From contig DAIDMQ010000018.1 in NCBI GenBank assembly GCA_027448945.1, positions 1 through 64,000 of the forward strand: 64,000 nucleotides of DNA, in the 5' to 3' direction. Origin of the DNA: Gallionellaceae bacterium (GTDB taxonomy: Bacteria > Pseudomonadota > Gammaproteobacteria > Burkholderiales > Gallionellaceae). Shown one piece after another: positions 57,632 to 64,000 of the stretch. The stretch's first letter is position 1. Each line of letters starts with the position of its first letter. Made by a program: the position numbers and the translations under genes. Under the pieces are notes generated by a model, which was not told where the DNA came from, made no database searches, and worked only from the letters and a program-made list of their open reading frames with translations.

Positions 57632-59305
57632 TCAGCCCAAGCTGCCAAACTCATCCCGCTTAACCCTTAACACCATCACCCTCTCGGTCGGATAATTTCC
57701 GCGTGCCATCTGTAGCAACTTGTTCACTGTGCCAGTCTTGTGCACTACCACGTCTAGTACGGCGAGTTGTTCCACGCGGGTGTACGCGGCGGGAAGCAAA
57801 GCCCGATCACTGTCGCGCATCACCACCAGCGCCTCTGTTGGCATGGTCGTCAACGCCAGCGGCGTCTCTGCGGGCGTACATTCGCTATCCGTATACAAAG
57901 CCAGTTCGCGGCACTCCAGGGACATCTGGTATGCATATACCTTAAGGTCGACATGTTGTTTGACAACAGGGGCTGCGTGATAAGCCATATCGTATTCGAG
58001 GTAGGTGATCGCAGTGATGGCCACCATGGAAACATAAACCGCGAGCATCGCAAGCACGGGATAAATCACTACCGTGAGCTTGGTCGAAGGTCTGGTGAAG
58101 TAGAGATATGCGGCGGCGGCAATCACCATCGCCAAGGTCAGCGCTTGCAAGGCGTAACTACCGACACCGAGGTTGAGATATAGCGTCAATACGACCAGCA
58201 ATGCGGTGATGCTGCGCTGTGACCATTGCAGACCTGTGCCAGTTGCAGGATCGGCTATCCAGCCGGACAAGTATCGTCCGCACAGTATTGCGGCGAAGGG
58301 GAACAGGATCACAGTGTAGTGATCAAGCTGAAAGCTGGTGGCACTGAACAAGCCAAAGGTGATGAAGAAGGCGCCATTCAAGAAAACAAAGCCGGCGCGT
58401 TCCGATGTGCTGCGTTTAGTGAAGTTGCGCAAGCCTGAGGCAAGCGCGGCGAAGAACACCGCCACCCAGGGCAAGTAAGCCCACAGAAACACCAGCACGA
58501 AATACAGCGGGTGACCGTTGTGATTCTGGATCGGGCCGGTGTTGAAGAAGCGACCGAATTGGCTATCCCACAGGAAGAACTTGATGCCCGAGACATGCGT
58601 CTGCTCAAACACCACTTTGGCGGGATGAGAATCGAATTGCACATACAGCGCGTAAACCTCGGGCGCGACGAACACCAGCGCCAGCGCCAGCGCCAGCAAC
58701 CACTTGCCGCTCCACATCTTGTGCCACTGCTTTTGGTACAACCACATGCACACCAAGCCACTGCTGATGGTGATGAGGGTGAACACACCCTTGGTCATCA
58801 CGGCCAGTGCGCTAAACACCGCGCCCAGCAACAGATACTTGAGTTTGCTTTGCGCATCGAAGCGCAGCCAGTAATAACACGCTCCCATGATAAAAGCCGT
58901 CAGATAGGTCTCTGCTTTCACCTCGATGGAGGAATCCATCAAGTGATAAACCGACACAAATACCAGCACCGACATCCAGGCGACATCCTTGCCGTAGAAA
59001 AATCTGGCGATGCGATAGGTGAAATAGCCACCGACTATATGCGCGAGGAAACCAGGCAATTGGTAGCTGAAAGTGCCGACACCGAATAGCTTGAAGAACA
59101 ACGCGGTAATCCAGAACGGCAGATGTGGCTTATCCAACCAGTCCTGTCCATCCAAAATCAGATCACTCCAGTTGCCATGCATAGAGATGTGCTGCGACAA
59201 GGCGGCATAGGTGATGGAGTCGCCACTGTTCAAGATGGGCGAGAGCATGGCCAGCGCATTAATCGCCAGCACGATGAAGCTCAAAATTTTTATTTGTCGT
59301 GTCAT
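57632..59305 (-). CDS. ArnT-like lipid-linked glycosyltransferase
   Basis: 557-residue integral membrane protein of the GT-C/PMT family, like ArnT and dolichyl-phosphate-mannose mannosyltransferases. About 11-12 membrane segments in residues 1-430; the catalytic acidic residue of the first periplasmic loop is expected in LNSGDSITYAA and the DWLDKPHLPFW motif is present (Asp-Lys-Pro-Pro-like). The C-terminal 120 residues are a soluble periplasmic part with ECTPAE. Likely transfers a sugar from a polyprenyl carrier to lipid A or a protein. Nine bases before the AddA-like stop, same strand. Confidence 0.85.
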   Translation of the reverse strand: MTRQIKILSFIVLAINALAMLSPILNSGDSITYAALSQHISMHGNWSDLILDGQDWLDKPHLPFWITALFFKLFGVGTFSYQLPGFLAHIVGGYFTYRIARFFYGKDVAWMSVLVFVSVYHLMDSSIEVKAETYLTAFIMGACYYWLRFDAQSKLKYLLLGAVFSALAVMTKGVFTLITISSGLVCMWLYQKQWHKMWSGKWLLALALALVFVAPEVYALYVQFDSHPAKVVFEQTHVSGIKFFLWDSQFGRFFNTGPIQNHNGHPLYFVLVFLWAYLPWVAVFFAALASGLRNFTKRSTSERAGFVFLNGAFFITFGLFSATSFQLDHYTVILFPFAAILCGRYLSGWIADPATGTGLQWSQRSITALLVVLTLYLNLGVGSYALQALTLAMVIAAAAYLYFTRPSTKLTVVIYPVLAMLAVYVSMVAITAITYLEYDMAYHAAPVVKQHVDLKVYAYQMSLECRELALYTDSECTPAETPLALTTMPTEALVVMRDSDRALLPAAYTRVEQLAVLDVVVHKTGTVNKLLQMARGNYPTERVMVLRVKRDEFGSLG

Positions 59306-59314
59306 ATTGATTAC

Positions 59315-62300
59315 CTAAGGCTCCAATTCACTCAGTGTTCCGTCTGCATACAGCAAGGCACACCGCACGGTCTTGCCTGCATACACAGAACGCATCGCGG
59401 TCTGATACTCCCGCATCTGCGCCTGATGACGCGCATCAAACTGCTGCTCACTTAATTTGTAATCCAGTACCCACACTTCATCTACGAATTCCACCAAGCG
59501 ATCCATGCGTTTGAGCTCACCCTGCGCATTCACATACGGCATCTCGTTGCATGCACTTTGATAATGACGCGGCTCGAAGTAGCGCGCCAAGTCGGGTGCG
59601 GTGAGCAAGCGCTGTGCGTTCTGCCAGAGTGCGTCGAACGCATCTGCGGGGATGTTGAGCTTGCGTTGCAGTTCAGTCTGCGACAATCTTGGCGACACAT
59701 CTGCCGGAGCGAGGTATTGCATCAGGCTATGCAGCCAGATGCCGCGCCGTTGCGCTTCGCTGAGTAGCGCCTTGCGCTTGCCCGTAGGCAAAGGCTGAGT
59801 GAGTCGCGGATCCTGGCTTGCATCCTCCCCGCCATGGGGATGTTGCGTGTGGGTGGGGGGGGAAGTTTTGAGGCACTCCGCGATTTCACCCCCGTCCCGA
59901 CCTTCCCCTTTGAAGGGGGAGGGAACCGCTTGCACGATGTGCGCCATCGCGACGCGCTCATACCAAGAATTTGCCACCAACTCACCGCTGCCACTGACCA
60001 TCAATACTTGTTTGGCGCGCGTCATCGCGACATACAGCAGATTCATATCCTCGCGATCCGCCAGTGCTTGCTCGGCGGCAAAATACTTTTCTCGCACCAC
60101 ACCACGACTGGCCTTGTCGCCATACAGAGAAAGATGCGCGGGACGTGCAACGTTGGTCGGCCAATCCAGCAACATATCATTACCCCTGTCGGCAGGCGCT
60201 TTGCTGTTGCTATCCAACAGCCAGACCAACGGTGCTTCCAGTCCTTTGGATTCGTGCACGGTGTAGATGCGCAAGGCATTGCCCGCCTGATCCACAGCGC
60301 CTTCGTTGGGCGCTTCGTTATCATCAGCCTGCTTCATTTCAGACAGGGTGCGCAGGAAGCGCGACAGACTGGGATAACGTCCCGCATCTACATTCAGTGC
60401 GATCTCCATGAAAGCCTGCAGATTCGCCAGCACCGTGGCGCGCATCGCCACCGGCACAGCGGCAGCATAACGCTGCTGCACATCGGCCTCGAAATAGATG
60501 CGGTCCAGCAGATCATGTACCGGCAATCTTTCTGCCAGCACCAGCCAGTCCCGCAACAAAGCTTGTGCACGCAACAAATGAGCCGAAGCCATGCCCGAAG
60601 CGCATAAAGCACAAAGACGCGACCACCAGTGGGCGTTTTTAATATCGGTGTCCTGCATCCTGATTGCCAACATATCTGTATCACTGCAAGAGAACATCGG
60701 CGAACGCAACACATGAGCCAGTTGCAGATCGGCAAACGGCGTCATCAAAAAGGTCAGCAATGCTTGTATATCAGAGGCTTCCAGCGTGTCCAACAGCCCG
60801 CCCCTGCGCGAGGTCAAGTAAGGAATATGCAAGTTGCGCAAAGCCTGTTCATAGGTGCGCAGATAAGTACGTTTACGCACCAGCACCATGATGTCACCCC
60901 ATTGCAATAGGCGCTCGACCTTACCGTCGCGTATCAACCAGCTTCCCACGATTTCCCGCAATCTGGCGGCGAATTGAGCCGCTTCGCGCTCACGCGCACC
61001 CTCTTCACTATCAGGGTAAGCCACTAGCAAGGGGTTACGCAGTTGCAGTCCCCCGGTCTCCGTGACTACCGCTGCATCTGCTAGCGCCAAGGGCAGCACT
61101 TCCACATAGCCGGCCATATCGGTCTGGAATGCGCTGTGTGTCTCGAAGCCTGCGAACTTGGGCTGGTCGTCTTGCAAGCCATCGAACACCGCATTGACCG
61201 CATCCAGAATCGCGGGCGCATTGCGGCGCGTCATGTTCTGCGACAGATACACCGCCTGATGATGGGTCATCAGGTAATCACACACCACGCCGAACAAACG
61301 CGCATCGGCGCGGCGGAAGCGATAGATGGACTGCTTGGGATCCCCCACCACGAATATTCTGGGCGTGCTGTTCACCGCAGCGGATGCTGCGAACCAAGCT
61401 TGCAATATCTGCCATTGCAGCGGGTTGGTATCCTGGAACTCGTCCAGTAACACATGGCTGTAACGGCTATCCAGTTTGTACTGCAGGTACTCGGCATGCT
61501 CGCTGTGATTGAGCAACTGATAGACCCGCCACTCCAGATCGGCGAAATCCAAACATTGTTGTTGCTGTTTCAAATGTTGGTAACTATCCAGCATCGCCAA
61601 ACCGCAGCGCAGTGCATGTTGATTGAAGCGATAAATCTGCTGTGCCTGCAAGCTATCGAGTACGACTTGCAGCCCAGTGAATAATTGATCTTTGGCGAGC
61701 AGATACGCTTCCGTATCCTGCTTCTTGGTCGGCTTGAAACTGCGCGGCTCACCTGATTGGGTATACAACAAGGGACGCAATCGGTCGTATCGTTGATTAG
61801 CCTCGCCATCCGTCCAAGCAGTCTCTAGTTCACTGGCTTTTTTCTGCTGTGTATCCGTCCCATTCTCAGCATGAAAACGCATGAAAGCAAACAAGGCAGA
61901 CTCACTTTGTTGCGCACTGCACCAGTCAGCAATGGGGTCTGCCGACATATCCACTTGCAACTCAGCGCGTATCGCCGCTAGCGCGTAGTCCAAAGGAGCG
62001 TCTTGGCCTGCGGTATAAGCCCACCACTCGCTGCGTTTGTTAGCAAAGGCGTGTAGCAGTTTTTGGGTACTGAACAATCCGAGTTCGGCGAACAGATAGT
62101 CCATGGACTGCGCCAACTCACTATCCGGCTGCTTGAGTAAGTCAGCAAAGAACAGCGTACTAGCTTCGTCCCACAACATGCCGGTCTGCTCGACCAATTG
62201 CACTCCGCCAGCCAGCCCCGCATCCAGTGGCGCACGCTTAACGATCTGCATGAACCAGCCGTGGAAGGTGTTGATGGTGAGGGCGGGCTGCGCCAATAGA

Positions 62301-62611
62301 AACTGTTGATACAGGCCACGCGCCTTAGGCAGCACGGTATTCAAATCAGCTTCGGCTATGCCGCGATGGCGCAGGAACTCATATACATGATCGTCATCTT
62401 CGGTCGCCATCTCATACAACCAGTCGCGCAAACGAGCCTGCATCTCCTGCGCCGCTTTGCGCGTAAAGGTGATTGCCAATATCTCGCCCGGTTGCACACC
62501 AGCCAGCAGCAAACGCAAGATGCGCGACACCAGCAGCCAAGTCTTACCGCTACCTGCACAGGCTTCGACGACAACTGATCTGGTCGGATCCAAGGCTGCG
62601 TTGTTATCCAT
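59315..62611 (-). CDS. AddA-like helicase/exonuclease
   Basis: 1098-residue UvrD-family helicase with C-terminal nuclease domain, half of an AddAB/RexAB-type double-strand-break processing pair. Walker A is VEACAGSGKTWLL; ITFTRKAAQEMQ (motif Ia), LLDEFQDTNPLQW (motif II), VGDPKQSIYRFRRAD (III), YTVHESKGLEAPLVWL (IV/V) and LLYVAMTRAKQVL (VI) follow. The RecB-type nuclease core VLDYK lies near the C-terminus. The start at 62611 overlaps the upstream AddB-like stop (ATGGATAA). A ~45-residue insert, PSPFKGEGRDGG onward, is translated from a palindromic repeat. Confidence 0.9.
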   Translation of the reverse strand: MDNNAALDPTRSVVVEACAGSGKTWLLVSRILRLLLAGVQPGEILAITFTRKAAQEMQARLRDWLYEMATEDDDHVYEFLRHRGIAEADLNTVLPKARGLYQQFLLAQPALTINTFHGWFMQIVKRAPLDAGLAGGVQLVEQTGMLWDEASTLFFADLLKQPDSELAQSMDYLFAELGLFSTQKLLHAFANKRSEWWAYTAGQDAPLDYALAAIRAELQVDMSADPIADWCSAQQSESALFAFMRFHAENGTDTQQKKASELETAWTDGEANQRYDRLRPLLYTQSGEPRSFKPTKKQDTEAYLLAKDQLFTGLQVVLDSLQAQQIYRFNQHALRCGLAMLDSYQHLKQQQQCLDFADLEWRVYQLLNHSEHAEYLQYKLDSRYSHVLLDEFQDTNPLQWQILQAWFAASAAVNSTPRIFVVGDPKQSIYRFRRADARLFGVVCDYLMTHHQAVYLSQNMTRRNAPAILDAVNAVFDGLQDDQPKFAGFETHSAFQTDMAGYVEVLPLALADAAVVTETGGLQLRNPLLVAYPDSEEGAREREAAQFAARLREIVGSWLIRDGKVERLLQWGDIMVLVRKRTYLRTYEQALRNLHIPYLTSRRGGLLDTLEASDIQALLTFLMTPFADLQLAHVLRSPMFSCSDTDMLAIRMQDTDIKNAHWWSRLCALCASGMASAHLLRAQALLRDWLVLAERLPVHDLLDRIYFEADVQQRYAAAVPVAMRATVLANLQAFMEIALNVDAGRYPSLSRFLRTLSEMKQADDNEAPNEGAVDQAGNALRIYTVHESKGLEAPLVWLLDSNSKAPADRGNDMLLDWPTNVARPAHLSLYGDKASRGVVREKYFAAEQALADREDMNLLYVAMTRAKQVLMVSGSGELVANSWYERVAMAHIVQAVPSPFKGEGRDGGEIAECLKTSPPTHTQHPHGGEDASQDPRLTQPLPTGKRKALLSEAQRRGIWLHSLMQYLAPADVSPRLSQTELQRKLNIPADAFDALWQNAQRLLTAPDLARYFEPRHYQSACNEMPYVNAQGELKRMDRLVEFVDEVWVLDYKLSEQQFDARHQAQMREYQTAMRSVYAGKTVRCALLYADGTLSELEP
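59795..59935. repeat. In-frame palindromic repeat inside the AddA-like gene
   Basis: CCTTCCCCTTTGAAGGGGGA (59901-59920) is the core palindrome of a dispersed intergenic repeat type whose translation reads PSPFKGEGRDGG. Here it and flanking low-complexity sequence are inserted, without shifting the frame, between WYERVAMAHIVQA and PLPTGKRKALLSEAQ. Low conservation is expected at this position, which links helicase and nuclease domains. Confidence 0.6.
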
Positions 62612-64000
62612 GCGTCTCCTCCCACACGCCCTGTCGGCACAGGCCACGCATCTCGCAATGTGTACAGACCGTTTCAGCACCATGCGCGGGCATCGCCTGC
62701 CCATCGCGCAGCAGACTGTAGACATGCTGTAAGCGTTGCAGATCAAGGTGCGCCAATTCCGTCACATCGTCAGCGGGGGCGACCGCTTGCACCTTACCTT
62801 CCAGACTGACGAATGCCGCCTCGGTGGCCGCACTGACCTGCGCATAACAGGACAATTGCACGTCCTCACCCGGTTCTAGTAATTTCTTCTTCAAGACACT
62901 GCTACTCTGGGTCTTGTAATCCAGCACGGCTTTGGCACCCTGCTCATTCACATCGACTCTATCGATACGACCGCGCAAGGTCAGCCCTTCCGCGACCAGT
63001 ACCTCAAAGGGTACTTCGGCATTTTCGTAATGCCAGCCCGAAGCTTCGCGTGCCAACTGCCATTCAATATAGGAAGGTATGGATTTCTGCCAGCGCACCA
63101 ACCAAGCACGCGCCTGATAGTCGCGTTGCAATGCCTGTTCGAAGACTCCGCTACTGATGCGCTGCAGTGCCGCCGACAACGCCGCCACATCCTGCCCGGA
63201 CAGCAGTGAATATTCACCATGGAAGTTCTGCAAGATCTGATGCACCCAAGTGCCATAGTCGCGCTTGTCTATCTCTTCACGTACTTCATCCAACTCATTC
63301 AGACGCAGCACATAGCGTGCATAGAACTGATAAGGGCAGGCGACCAGACTGTTGTAAGCCGAAGGTGAGATACGCATGGGCAACGCGTCACTGTGCGCCG
63401 ATGGCAGCGGCATGACTGCCTGCGGGGGCAAGACCATGCCGGCATCACGCACCACCGCACCGTCTATCACCCGAGCCAATGCGCTAGCCGCCATAGTCTC
63501 GCCAAATGCCAGCACATGCAGGGCGCGCAGCATCTCGAAATAAGGACTGAGCAGATGAGGCTCACCGTTCTTGTGTGCCTGCCAAGTCACTAGCACATCG
63601 TCATTAAGTGCCAACAAACCCAGCAGATCATCACGCACCGCATCTTGCTGTACTTTACTCATAGGCAAGTCCAGTGCCGCACGCACTGCATCGTTGAACC
63701 AAACGCTGCTGGCGGGTGCAGGCAAGTGTTGCGCATCACAGCCCAATAACACCACGGCATCGAAGCTGCGCCAACGTGTTGCAGCCAGATGGGTGAAAAT
63801 CACCGGGCTTTCCACACTCATGTCGCGGAAGGTGTTGAGGTCTAGTTGTTGTGACAACCAGCGCTTCCATTCGGCAAAGCTGCAACGCGTGCCGTCCTGC
63901 TGCAACTCTTCGCGCCACTGCCCCAGCAATTGCAATAACTGCTGCCCCGCCGCATCCTCGCTCCAGGCACGCAACACACCCAAAACCTTCAAGCTATTGC
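62604..64000 (-). CDS. AddB-like nuclease, C-terminal part (runs off window)
   Basis: At least 462 residues; the true start lies right of the window (the frame is open at the edge, and the in-frame TTG at 63992 is internal). The central part resembles the inactivated helicase of AddB (HLAATRWRSFDAVVLLGCDAQHLP). The C-terminal PD-(D/E)XK nuclease has GRIDRVDVNEQGAKAVLDYKTQ. Four cysteines typical of the AddB iron-sulfur staple are present: one in SLVACPYQFYARYVL and three in VCTHCEMRGLCRQG. Overlaps the AddA-like gene, as expected for partners of one complex. Confidence 0.88.
   Translation of the reverse strand, partial: NSLKVLGVLRAWSEDAAGQQLLQLLGQWREELQQDGTRCSFAEWKRWLSQQLDLNTFRDMSVESPVIFTHLAATRWRSFDAVVLLGCDAQHLPAPASSVWFNDAVRAALDLPMSKVQQDAVRDDLLGLLALNDDVLVTWQAHKNGEPHLLSPYFEMLRALHVLAFGETMAASALARVIDGAVVRDAGMVLPPQAVMPLPSAHSDALPMRISPSAYNSLVACPYQFYARYVLRLNELDEVREEIDKRDYGTWVHQILQNFHGEYSLLSGQDVAALSAALQRISSGVFEQALQRDYQARAWLVRWQKSIPSYIEWQLAREASGWHYENAEVPFEVLVAEGLTLRGRIDRVDVNEQGAKAVLDYKTQSSSVLKKKLLEPGEDVQLSCYAQVSAATEAAFVSLEGKVQAVAPADDVTELAHLDLQRLQHVYSLLRDGQAMPAHGAETVCTHCEMRGLCRQGVWEETHG

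Overview
The window reads as chromosome of a betaproteobacterium of the Nitrosomonadales type, most like Gallionellaceae/Sideroxydans. This is inferred from the gene order fimV-truA-trpFBA-accD-folC-cvpA-purF-metZ, from citramalate-based isoleucine synthesis beside leuCDB, and from a site upstream of recA that matches the non-canonical GAACGAACGTTC LexA motif reported for iron-oxidising relatives. No rRNA, tRNA or CRISPR array was seen. The species cannot be named from the sequence alone.

Layout. 1-1.9 kb: the inner end of an IS3-type insertion sequence that has cut off the last helix of a REC-GAF-PAS-GGDEF protein. 2.2-9.4 kb: alaS, a glycerate 2-kinase, recX and recA (with the LexA site), a divergent NAD-binding protein and pncC. 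9.4-29.5 kb: a long, almost entirely minus-strand biosynthetic block. In transcription order it runs cimA, leuC, an entericidin, leuD, leuB, asd, fimV, an EcfT-like gene, truA, trpF, trpB, trpA, accD, a broken DUF3147 gene, an EamA protein, folC, a SPOR protein, cvpA and purF. It ends with metZ-pncC behind a SAM-II-like riboswitch. 29.6-34.9 kb: an MFS transporter, then grpE, dnaK and dnaJ on the plus strand with two good heat-shock promoters and a terminator.

34.9-38.8 kb is the most accessory-looking part. A 0.5 kb stretch without a recognised gene leads into a chemoreceptor with unusual topology, translationally coupled to an EAL-YkuI_C phosphodiesterase. 38.9-52.1 kb: DUF190, crcB, an unidentified ATP-grasp-like gene and a chalcone-isomerase-fold gene, then a fatty-acid catabolism island (fadA, a FadN-type fused hydratase/dehydrogenase, fadL, a thioesterase, an acyl-CoA synthetase, a short-chain dehydrogenase, fadE). 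52.3-64 kb: a lipoprotein, a thermonuclease, pgpA, thiL, nusB, ribH, ribBX, a hotdog thioesterase, an ArnT-like glycosyltransferase and an AddAB-type helicase-nuclease pair that leaves the window.

How the parts work together: amino-acid synthesis (Met, Trp, Leu, Ile and the Asp-semialdehyde branch), purine, folate, riboflavin, thiamine and fatty-acid initiation genes form ordinary overlapping housekeeping operons. The notable elements are regulatory or structural: the metZ riboswitch with a visible terminator/antiterminator switch, the recA LexA box, a 130-bp inverted-repeat element between ribBX and ribH, a 111-bp inverted-repeat-bounded segment between truA and trpF, a palindromic insert translated inside the AddA-like helicase, a G11 tract inside pncC, and two offsetting frameshifts in the DUF3147 gene.
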